Positions 5,490-12,092 of a DNA stretch of 15,725 bases are shown one piece after another. The notes under the pieces are model-generated. The model was not told the origin of the DNA, made no database searches, and was given only the letters and a program-made list of their open reading frames with translations. The position numbers were made by a program, and so were the translations under genes. Origin of the DNA: Proteobacteria bacterium SG_bin9 (GTDB lineage: Bacteria; Pseudomonadota; Alphaproteobacteria; Rhizobiales; Xanthobacteraceae); NCBI GenBank assembly GCA_002083525.1, contig LWDM01000076.1, positions 1-15,725 of the forward strand, written 5' to 3'. How positions within the stretch are numbered: position 1 is the stretch's first letter; each line of letters starts with the position of its first letter.

Positions 5490-7367
5490 CTAGCCTCGCG
5501 AAGCCACGGACGTTTCGATGTGTTTTTCGGCAAGCGTCGAACTCGCCACCACGCAGTTTCGTCCGAGCTTCTTCGCGTTGTAGAGCGCGATGTCGGCGTT
5601 GCGAATCAGCGCCACCTCATCGGGCGTGAACTCGTTCTTTGACGCCACGCCGATGCTGACGGTGACGGAGCCGCGCGGCGCGCCCGGGTGATGCATGCCG
5701 AGCTGGCGCACCTTCAGCTTGACGGCGTTGGCGACGATCCACGCCTGCTCCTCGGTGACGCGCGGAAGCACGATCGCGAACTCCTCGCCGCCGTATCGTG
5801 CCGACAGGCCGCGCGTGCCGATCGTGCTGTCGTTGATGATCTCGGCAATCTTCTGGATGCAGGCGTCGCCGGCCTGGTGTCCCAACGAATCGTTGTATTT
5901 CTTGAAGTGATCGATATCGATCATGAGGACCGAGAGCATTTGCTCGGTCTCGTAGGCTTGTCTGACGAACGTGTCGAACTGCCGGCGGTTGGAAAGCCCC
6001 GTCAATCCGTCCGTCGTGGCGAGCAACGACAGGCGATCGTTGGCGGCCGACAGTCTGTCTTCGAGTTCCTTGCGCTTGGTGATGTCGCGCAGCACGCCGA
6101 CGAGCATGCGGTTCTTCTGATCGAGCGAATCCTCCGTCAGCTTGAAGTGCGCTTCCAGCCAAACGATGCTTCCATCTCTGCAGTAGGTGCGAAACTCGAC
6201 GGACTTCGAGTGATCGGAGTCGACGAGGCCGGTGCTTGCCTCGACGATCGTCTGCTGATCCTCAGCGACGACCACATCAAGGCAGGAGCGGCCGATCAGC
6301 TCCGCTTCCGAATATCCGAGCAGCGCCTTCACGGACGCCGAAACGTACTCCAGCCGGCCATGCCGGTTCAGAAGGATGACGATATCGGCGCTGTTGTCCG
6401 CGAGCAGGCGATAGCGCCGCGCAAGTCTCATCTTCAGCGCGAACTGATTGGCCAGCAGCCACGCCAGGCCCGCGATCAGGGCGATCAGCGCCGCGGCGAT
6501 GATAAGATCGCGCTTGAGGTCGGTGCGCCAGGCGTTGAGGACTTCGTCCTCGGAGCGTGCGACGGTGACGACCAGCGAGTACGCCGGCGCAGCTTCATAG
6601 CCGAAATATTTGACCAGGCCGTCGAATGGCGACACGACGCGATACAAATCCGCTTTCTTTTCCTTCAGGCGCTTTTGGAAAAGCTCCGTGTCGGCGAGAT
6701 TCTTGCCGTACTCGCTTGTCTGCGGCCATCGCACGAGCACCGTTCCGTTGCCTGAGATCAGACTGATGCCGCCCTGCGAACCGATCTCAAAGGATGCGTA
6801 GAAGTTCTGGAAGTAGTCGTAGTCGATCGAGGAGAAGATCACGCCGCCGAAGTTTCCGTTCGCTTCGGTGATCCGCTTCGACAGAAGGATCGTCGGACGC
6901 GCCGTGGAGCGGGAGATCAGCGGGCCGGTGATCCGGAGTGCGCTGTCGCTGTTCTCCTTGTGAAACTTGAAGTAGGCGCGATCCGCGTTGTTATGCGCCG
7001 GCGCCCGGTCGAGCGAGGTGTAGCGCCAGTCGCCCTCCGCATTGAGAACGCCCATCTCGCGAATCTGAGGAAGCGAACGCACCGTTTGCCTCAGCGTGGC
7101 GTTGAAGCGGTCTGTCAGCGGGTTCTGGAACCGCAGCAGATCCGTCATGCCGTTCATCGCGGCTTCGGGCGCCCGGAAGGTATGGTCCGCGTGTTGCGCC
7201 AGGGAGTGCGCGAGGTTCCTGATGTCGTGCTCGCTGCGCAGGATATCCGTGTCGCGCGACGTCAGCGACTTCCAGAACAGCAATCCGAGCACGCAGCTCG
7301 TCGTCAGAACGACGAAAGCCCAAATCACGGCCGCCGGATAGCGGCGGGTCAGGGAAGCGAACAGCAT
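5490..7367 (-). CDS. Membrane-anchored CACHE-PAS-GGDEF diguanylate cyclase, 625 aa
   Basis: Domains in order: membrane segment (about 13-32), periplasmic double-CACHE-like sensor (about 40-285, with RAYFKFHKENSDSALRI and GVIFSSIDYDYF typical of this class), second membrane segment (about 288-307), PAS domain with its PAC tail (about 318-430, ending in LVGVLRDITKRKELE), then GGDEF (about 450-610). The active signature GGEEF is at 526-530, and DIDHFKKYND (484-493) carries the metal and substrate residues, so c-di-GMP synthesis from two GTP is expected. The inhibitory RxxD site normally just before GGEEF is absent: the equivalent positions read GTRG. That implies weak product feedback. An extracellular small molecule is the likely input. 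No strong ribosome binding site precedes the ATG. It follows the emrAB-like operon on the same strand after 287 bases, so it probably has its own promoter. Confidence 0.94.
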   Translation of the reverse strand: MLFASLTRRYPAAVIWAFVVLTTSCVLGLLFWKSLTSRDTDILRSEHDIRNLAHSLAQHADHTFRAPEAAMNGMTDLLRFQNPLTDRFNATLRQTVRSLPQIREMGVLNAEGDWRYTSLDRAPAHNNADRAYFKFHKENSDSALRITGPLISRSTARPTILLSKRITEANGNFGGVIFSSIDYDYFQNFYASFEIGSQGGISLISGNGTVLVRWPQTSEYGKNLADTELFQKRLKEKKADLYRVVSPFDGLVKYFGYEAAPAYSLVVTVARSEDEVLNAWRTDLKRDLIIAAALIALIAGLAWLLANQFALKMRLARRYRLLADNSADIVILLNRHGRLEYVSASVKALLGYSEAELIGRSCLDVVVAEDQQTIVEASTGLVDSDHSKSVEFRTYCRDGSIVWLEAHFKLTEDSLDQKNRMLVGVLRDITKRKELEDRLSAANDRLSLLATTDGLTGLSNRRQFDTFVRQAYETEQMLSVLMIDIDHFKKYNDSLGHQAGDACIQKIAEIINDSTIGTRGLSARYGGEEFAIVLPRVTEEQAWIVANAVKLKVRQLGMHHPGAPRGSVTVSIGVASKNEFTPDEVALIRNADIALYNAKKLGRNCVVASSTLAEKHIETSVASRG

Positions 7368-7530
7368 CGAAGAAGCCCGGGTTGATACCGAGAACCTTGC
7401 CCGGACGTCCTTTCCGAAGCCTAACCGAACCGGCGCAATTTGAACGAAACCGCGTTCGTCCTTAACGGCTGATTGAGCCTGCCCCGTTTTGGCACGGATC
7501 AGATGACGGCCCTCATTTTAAAGTTGGATT

Positions 7531-7622
7531 TGCGGATATTCGACAACCAGAGCGAGCGCGGTTCCGTTGAGCGCTGACGGGCCGATGCTGCTCAGCCGGC
7601 GTCGCCTGTCCGAATATCTGCG
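7531..7622. repeat. Long-range imperfect inverted repeat between the transporter and cyclase genes
   Basis: GCGGATATTCG-ACA (7532-7545) pairs with TGTCCGAATATCTGC (7607-7621): an 11-base stem with one G-T wobble plus three more pairs past a bulged C, around a loop of about 61 bases. GTTCCGTT also occurs twice (7561-7568 and 7631-7638). No T-run follows on either strand, so it is not a standard terminator. It could be a folded 3' untranslated region of the emrB-like mRNA or regulatory DNA for the cyclase gene. Confidence 0.4.
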
Positions 7623-7654
7623 CTGAGGCCGTTCCGTTAGGGTGGCGGCGGCGG

Positions 7655-9271
7655 TCAATGTCCGCCGCCGCTTGCTGCTGCGCCCTTCTGCTTTCCGGCC
7701 AGAAGCAGGACGACGCCGGCGAGAACCAAGACGATGCCGACCACGGCAAACGTGTCGCTGAAGCCCATGATCAGCGCCTGCTGCTTGACGGTCTTGCCGA
7801 GCGCGATGATCGCCTGATGACGTGCGCCGGTCGGATCGACCATGCCGTGTGACAGGAAGTAATCCGTCAGCGTCGCAATCCGCTCGCGCACCTCGTCGCG
7901 GCCGAGATCGACGGCTTGGCCGATGATGTTGGAGTGGAACTGCTCGCGCTTGGTGACGATGGTGGAGAGCATGGCGGTGCCGATGGCGCCGCCGAGATTG
8001 CGCATCATGTTGGAGATGCCCGACGCCGCGGACGCATCCTGCGGCGCGACGCTGCCGAGCGAAATCGCGCTCAGCGGCGTCAGCAGCAGCGCCTGGCCGA
8101 CAGCGCGGACGACGTTCGGGTAGAAGAGCTGGTCGCCAGCATAGTTCAGCGACATCGACGTGTTCATGAACGAGCTGATGGCAAAGATGCTCGCACCGGC
8201 AAAGGCGATGAAGCGGACGTCGAAGCGCTGCATCAACAGCGGCACCAGCGGGATCAGCAGAAGTTGCGGCAGGCCGGTCCAGGCCAGCACGGTGCCGATC
8301 TGTTCGGCGTTGTAGTGCTGCACCTGGCCGAGATAGGCCGGCAGCAGATAAATCGATCCGAACAGCGCGAAGCCGATGAAAACGGCGGCGAGCGTCCCGA
8401 GGCCGAAACTGCGGTTGGTCAAGAGACGCAGCCGCAGCAGCGGCTTTTCGATCAGCAGCTCGTTGGCGACGAAGAGCGCGAGGCTGACGCCGGCGACGAT
8501 CGCCAGCTTGACGATGAATGGCGAGCCGAACCAGTCGTTCTTGTTGCCCTCTTCCAGCACCGCCTGCAGCGCCGACAGGCCGACGGCCATGGTGGCGATG
8601 CCGAACCAGTCGCCCTCGCGCAACAGCCCGAGGTTCATGGGCTGGCGTTCGAGCGTGAAGTAGAGCGTCGTCACCATCGCCACCGTCGGCACCACGTTGA
8701 CGAAGAAGATGGTCTGCCAACCGTAATTTTCGGTGAGGTAGCCGCCGATGGTGGGGCCGATCGCCGGCGCGAAAGTCACCGCAATCGAAAACATCGCCAG
8801 GCCGATCGGCTGCTGCCGCTGCGGCAGCTTGGTGAACACGAGCGTGAAAGCCATCGGAATCAGCACGCCGCCGAAGAAGCCCTGGAAGGCGCGCAGCGCG
8901 ATCATGGTCGGCAGGTCGGTGGCGAAGGCGCACGCAACGGAGAACACCGCAAACATGCTGGCAAAGCTCAGCATGATCCTGCGGAAGGAAAAGACGCGGC
9001 TGAGGTAGTCGGTCAGCGGGATCACCACGATCTCGCCGATCAGATAGGACGTCGAAATCCAGGAGCCGTTATCGACGCCGGTGCCGATGCCGCCTTCGAT
9101 GTTGAGCAGGGACGCGTTGGTGATCTGGATGTTCAGGATCGCCATGAACGCGCCGATCATGGCGGCGAAGATGGCGATCCAGATGGTGGCGCTGGCGCGA
9201 TCGCCCTGAGCAGCCGGGGCGGGGGTCGTGCGCGGCGCCGGTGCGGCGCCGGTGAGAGCGAGACTGGCCAT
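7655..9271 (-). CDS. DHA2-family (EmrB-type) MFS efflux transporter, 538 aa
   Basis: A Pro/Ala-rich cytoplasmic tail (1-29) precedes about 14 hydrophobic segments, the DHA2 number, and the length fits the family. Motif A lies near LTDYLSRVFSFRRIM (86-100) and motif C near TFAPAIGPTIGGYLTENYGW (166-185). The protein exports drugs or hydrophobic compounds by proton antiport, usually together with an EmrA adaptor and a TolC-type outer membrane channel; no channel gene lies in the window. Oddity: the first helix has ILNIQITNAS, with Asn47 where many EmrB relatives have Asp. The ATG at 9271 is preferred over 9292 because AGGTGA (9276-9281) precedes it by four bases, and it follows the adaptor stop by only four bases, so the genes are co-translated. 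Confidence 0.93.
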   Translation of the reverse strand: MASLALTGAAPAPRTTPAPAAQGDRASATIWIAIFAAMIGAFMAILNIQITNASLLNIEGGIGTGVDNGSWISTSYLIGEIVVIPLTDYLSRVFSFRRIMLSFASMFAVFSVACAFATDLPTMIALRAFQGFFGGVLIPMAFTLVFTKLPQRQQPIGLAMFSIAVTFAPAIGPTIGGYLTENYGWQTIFFVNVVPTVAMVTTLYFTLERQPMNLGLLREGDWFGIATMAVGLSALQAVLEEGNKNDWFGSPFIVKLAIVAGVSLALFVANELLIEKPLLRLRLLTNRSFGLGTLAAVFIGFALFGSIYLLPAYLGQVQHYNAEQIGTVLAWTGLPQLLLIPLVPLLMQRFDVRFIAFAGASIFAISSFMNTSMSLNYAGDQLFYPNVVRAVGQALLLTPLSAISLGSVAPQDASAASGISNMMRNLGGAIGTAMLSTIVTKREQFHSNIIGQAVDLGRDEVRERIATLTDYFLSHGMVDPTGARHQAIIALGKTVKQQALIMGFSDTFAVVGIVLVLAGVVLLLAGKQKGAAASGGGH

Positions 9272-9275
9272 GACA

Positions 9276-9281
9276 TCACCT
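9276..9281 (-). promoter_or_regulatory. Ribosome binding site deciding the EmrB-like start
   Basis: AGGTGA on the minus strand, overlapping the stop codon of the adaptor gene and four bases before the ATG at 9271. It favours this start over the in-frame ATG at 9292, which would overlap the adaptor gene. Confidence 0.5.
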
Positions 9282-10481
9282 GATCGAAGCAACCTGCGAC
9301 GGCGCGGCGGCGGGTTGCGGCTCGGCCCGCGGCAGGGCTTCGCCGGCGATGGCGTTGGTCTGAATGCTGGGCACCACTGACATGCCCGGCCGCAGATCGG
9401 TGTTGCCGCTGTCGAGCACGATCTTCACCGGGATGCGCTGCACGATCTTGGTGAAGTTGCCGGTGGCGTTGTCCGGCGGCAGCAGCGCGAATTCCTGTCC
9501 GCTCACGGGCGCGAGGCTATCGACATGGCCGCGCACGGCTTTGCCGGGGAACATGTCGACCTCGATCTCGACGGGTTGGCCGGCGCGGACCTGGCCGAGC
9601 TGCGTTTCCTTGAAGTTCGCGATCACATAGGCGCCGTTTGACGGCACCAGCGCCATCAGCTGCGTTCCGGCCTGCACGAATTGGCCGACGCGCAAGGTGC
9701 GGTTGCCGACGATGCCATCGATCGGCGCGGTGACGGTCGTGTAAGAGAGATTGAGTTCGGCCTGATGCTGGGTCGCCTTGGCCCGTGCGGTCGCGGCCGC
9801 AGCTTGCGCCAGCTCGGCATTCAGCAGCTCGATCCGTTTCTGCGCAGAAATGAGGTTCGCCTTGTCGCGCTCGATGGTCGCAAGCACAGTGTTGTCGCGG
9901 GCCTCGGCGTCCTGTGCGTTGCGCACGCTGCCGGATCCGGTGGCTGCGAGAGCTGCGTAGCGCTGCTTCTCCTGTGCTGTGAAATTACGTGTGGCCATGT
10001 CCACATTGAGGGTCGCCATCGCGGCCGAAATGACGGCCTGCTGCACGTCGAGCTGCGCGCGCTTGCTGTCGACAGCGGCGTTGGCAGCGGCCACGTCGGC
10101 TACGGCCTGATCGAGGGCGACCTTGAAGTCGCGGTCGTCGATCCGCGCCAGTACCTGGCCTGCCTTTACTTGCTGATTGTCGCGGACCAGCACCTGATTC
10201 AGGTAGCCGGAGACTTTCGGGGCGATGGTCGTGTTGTCCGCCTTGACGTAGGCGTCGTCGGTGGAGACCAGAAACCGGCCGATGGTCCAGTACTCCCAGC
10301 CGTACCAGGCTGCGGTGGCGAGGAGCGCCGCAGCGGCCCCTGCGATCAGGCCGCGCCGGACCAGCTCCTTTGTCGATAAGTACCTTGATTGATTGGAGGA
10401 ATCGGTCGCCGGCACCAGCTCCGGGGCCAGAGCCGACGGAACCTCGGGGACCTCTTGAAGAGTGGCGGCTTGGGCGCTCAT
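9276..10481 (-). CDS. EmrA-type membrane fusion (HlyD family) efflux adaptor, 401 aa
   Basis: A cytoplasmic tail (1-43) and a single membrane anchor (44-62) are followed by a periplasmic part: first half of the lipoyl domain (DAYVKADNTTIAPKVSGYL, 76-94), an Ala-rich coiled-coil hairpin (about 118-240), the second lipoyl half (LSYTTVTAPIDGIVGNRTL, 245-263), and a beta-barrel with NFKETQLGQVRAGQPVEIE (289-307) and LLPPDNATGNFTKIVQRIPV (333-352). These segments are hallmarks of EmrA. It links the EmrB-like pump in the inner membrane to an outer membrane channel. The start is supported by GGAGG (10488-10492) six bases upstream. First gene of the operon, under the TetR-type repressor encoded divergently. 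Confidence 0.95.
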   Translation of the reverse strand: MSAQAATLQEVPEVPSALAPELVPATDSSNQSRYLSTKELVRRGLIAGAAAALLATAAWYGWEYWTIGRFLVSTDDAYVKADNTTIAPKVSGYLNQVLVRDNQQVKAGQVLARIDDRDFKVALDQAVADVAAANAAVDSKRAQLDVQQAVISAAMATLNVDMATRNFTAQEKQRYAALAATGSGSVRNAQDAEARDNTVLATIERDKANLISAQKRIELLNAELAQAAAATARAKATQHQAELNLSYTTVTAPIDGIVGNRTLRVGQFVQAGTQLMALVPSNGAYVIANFKETQLGQVRAGQPVEIEVDMFPGKAVRGHVDSLAPVSGQEFALLPPDNATGNFTKIVQRIPVKIVLDSGNTDLRPGMSVVPSIQTNAIAGEALPRAEPQPAAAPSQVASIR

Positions 10482-10496
10482 GACGAGCCTCCGTAA

Positions 10497-10520
10497 TTTG
10501 GAAACTTGATATTTTCCAAA
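10497..10520. promoter_or_regulatory. Operator-like palindrome 1 of the emrAB/tetR intergenic region
   Basis: Perfect 8-base arms TTTGGAAA and TTTCCAAA around an 8-base spacer. It overlaps the -10 box and start region of the emrA promoter and ends just before the emrA ribosome binding site. Most likely bound by the divergently encoded TetR-family repressor. Confidence 0.65.
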
Positions 10521-10545
10521 ATAGGCCCCACATTCGAACTGTCAA
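10518..10545 (-). promoter_or_regulatory. Promoter of the emrA-emrB-like operon
   Basis: Minus-strand -35 box TTGACA (10545-10540, full consensus) and -10 box TATTTT (10523-10518) with a 16-base spacer. Both boxes are overlapped by inverted repeats, so the promoter is strong but should be off when the repressor is bound. Confidence 0.65.
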
Positions 10546-10556
10546 TGGAATGACAG
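10539..10556. promoter_or_regulatory. Operator-like palindrome 2 of the emrAB/tetR intergenic region
   Basis: CTGTCA-ATGGAA-TGACAG with perfect 6-base arms. It covers the -35 box of the emrA promoter and lies 26 bases before the TetR start codon, so it could also give autoregulation. The arms differ from palindrome 1, so it may be a separate site or a chance repeat. Confidence 0.45.
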
Positions 10557-10581
10557 GCATCATTTTACGACATGGCTGACA

Positions 10582-11244
10582 ATGGCGATCACGAAGACGA
10601 GAGCATCAGGGACCGAACCACGGCGTGGCCGCGGCCGCCCGCAGGCGCGCTCCGACGACGACACCCGCGCGCTCATCGTGGCGGCGGCACGGAAGGATTT
10701 CGCATCAAGCGGCTATGCGGCGACCGGCATGGAGAGCGTGGCGAAGAGCGCGGGCGTGTCCACCAAGACACTCTACCGGTTGATCCCGAACAAGGCGGCG
10801 CTGTTCGAGGCGGTGATCACCGAAGGGCTCGATCGCTTCGCCGCGCGGATCCGGCTGCGCGCGTGTGATAATGACGATCTCGAAGCCGGTTTGCGTGAGG
10901 CATTGATCGCATACGGCGAACTGATCCTGGATCACACCGTGCTCGCGACGCAGCGCATGATCCTGAGCGAGAGCGACACGTTTCCCGAGATCGCGGAGAC
11001 GTTCTACAACAAGGCGATCAAGCGCACCGAAAGCACGCTGGCGAATTGGCTGAAGGCGCAAGCCGATCGCGGCCTGATCAAGATCGAGAACGCCGCGGAG
11101 GCCGCCGGCATGCTGCTCGGCATGCTCGCCTTCCAGCCGCAGCGTGCGGTCATGTTCGGTCATACGCCGCTGCTCGGAGCCGATGAACTGGCACACCGCG
11201 CGCGGATTGTCGCCGGGCTGTTTCTGAAAGGCTGCGCGCGCTAG
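10582..11244 (+). CDS. TetR/AcrR-family repressor with AefR-like C-terminus, 220 aa
   Basis: A basic tail (RRGRGRPQARSDD, about 14-27) leads into the TetR HTH: TRALIVAAARKDFASSGYAATGM then ESVAKSAGVSTKTLYRLIPNKAALFEAVI (about 28-79). The C-terminal ligand-binding part, with ALIAYGELILDHTVLATQRMILSES and FPEIAETFYNKAIKRTESTLANWL, resembles the AefR-like TetR C-terminal domain. Expected role: a homodimeric cytoplasmic repressor of the divergent emrAB-like operon, released when the pump substrate binds. The palindromes in the 100-base intergenic region are its likely sites. No clear Shine-Dalgarno precedes the ATG, so it may be poorly translated or leaderless. It converges with the TauE-like gene, with five bases between the stop codons. 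Confidence 0.93.
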   Translation: MAITKTRASGTEPRRGRGRPQARSDDDTRALIVAAARKDFASSGYAATGMESVAKSAGVSTKTLYRLIPNKAALFEAVITEGLDRFAARIRLRACDNDDLEAGLREALIAYGELILDHTVLATQRMILSESDTFPEIAETFYNKAIKRTESTLANWLKAQADRGLIKIENAAEAAGMLLGMLAFQPQRAVMFGHTPLLGADELAHRARIVAGLFLKGCAR

Positions 11245-11249
11245 GAGAT

Positions 11250-12008
11250 TTAACGGAGATAGCCGGAGACGCCGTCCCACAGCAGCTTCAAAGCGGTTAC
11301 GGTCAGCAGGCCGTAACACGCGCGATAGACCTGCTGCTGGTCCAGCCTGGCGTGCAGCCGCCAGCCGAGCCACACCCCGATCGGGATGACGAGCAGGCAT
11401 GCCGCGATCAGAATCCAGACATTGCCATGCAGTTTGGCCAGCATCAGCCACGGCCCGGCCTTGATCGCGTTGCCGACGGTAAAGAAGAGACTTGTCGTGC
11501 CGGCGTAAATCTCTTTGCTCAGACCGAGCGGCAGCAGATACATCGCGAGCGGCGGCCCACCGGAATGCGCGACCATGGTCGTAATCCCGGATGTCAGACC
11601 GGCTGCAACTGCTTTGGGGTTCGAGCGTGGACGCACCGTGATCTGTGATCCGCCCGCAAACCAGAGGGCGACAAAGAGCAAGGTGATCACCGCCATCACG
11701 ATCGCAACGGCGCGGTGATCGAGCACGCGGATGAGCACGTAGCCAAGCCCGATGCCGACCACGAGCCCCGGCAGCAGCAGCATGAGGTCCGGCTTCGACC
11801 AGGTGGACGGCTTCCAGTAGCGAAGCGCGACCAGGTCCATCGCAATGAACAGGGGCGCGAGCAGACCACCGGCAGTCAACGGGTCCATCACCAGCGACAA
11901 CAGTGGAATGCCGATGATGGCGAATCCGCCGCCGAACGCGCCCCGCAAGAAAGAGATCAGGAATACGCCGGCGAAGGTGATCAGGACGGTGGCAATCGTC
12001 AGTTCCAT
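11250..12008 (-). CDS. TauE/SafE-family (TSUP) membrane transporter, 252 aa
   Basis: About eight hydrophobic segments in two related halves: FLRGAFGGGFAIIGIPLLSL with APLFIAMDLVALRYW (20-65), and SGITTMVAHSGGPPLAMYLL with EIYAGTTSLFF (140-176). This internal duplication and the GGG/HSGGPP signatures are typical of the TSUP family, which moves sulfite, sulfonates or other organic anions; the substrate cannot be read from the sequence. The ATG at 12008 is chosen because hydrophobic sequence begins right after it; the frame could start at a TTG at 12044, but that adds only a basic tail. It lies 84 bases after the RND pump gene on the same strand with a strong hairpin between, so it is probably only partly co-transcribed. 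Confidence 0.9.
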   Translation of the reverse strand: MELTIATVLITFAGVFLISFLRGAFGGGFAIIGIPLLSLVMDPLTAGGLLAPLFIAMDLVALRYWKPSTWSKPDLMLLLPGLVVGIGLGYVLIRVLDHRAVAIVMAVITLLFVALWFAGGSQITVRPRSNPKAVAAGLTSGITTMVAHSGGPPLAMYLLPLGLSKEIYAGTTSLFFTVGNAIKAGPWLMLAKLHGNVWILIAACLLVIPIGVWLGWRLHARLDQQQVYRACYGLLTVTALKLLWDGVSGYLR

Positions 12009-12065
12009 GCGCGGAACACTATCCCGCGCGTGCCGCGAACCCAAGCTGATCGCGAGGTCTTGGAG

Positions 12066-12089
12066 GAGGGGCCCGGCAACCGGCCCCTC
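12066..12089 (-). terminator. GC-rich hairpin after the RND pump gene
   Basis: GAGGGGCCCGG and CCGGCCCCTC pair (10 base pairs, one bulged C) around a CAA loop, starting three bases after the pump stop codon. No T-run follows on the minus strand, so it may stabilise the mRNA end or pause the polymerase instead of acting as a classical rho-independent terminator. Confidence 0.4.
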
Positions 12090-12092
12090 GCG

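Noticed and set aside
7916..9283. Long plus-strand open frame opposite the EmrB-like gene.
   Set aside because: Its translation is rich in Arg, His, Asp and Glu with no domain sense, and the minus-strand frame encodes a clear 14-helix transporter. It is a high-GC antisense shadow.
12009..12044. A TTG start that would lengthen the TauE-like protein by twelve residues.
   Set aside because: It adds a basic tail with no support; the ATG at 12008 directly precedes the first hydrophobic segment.
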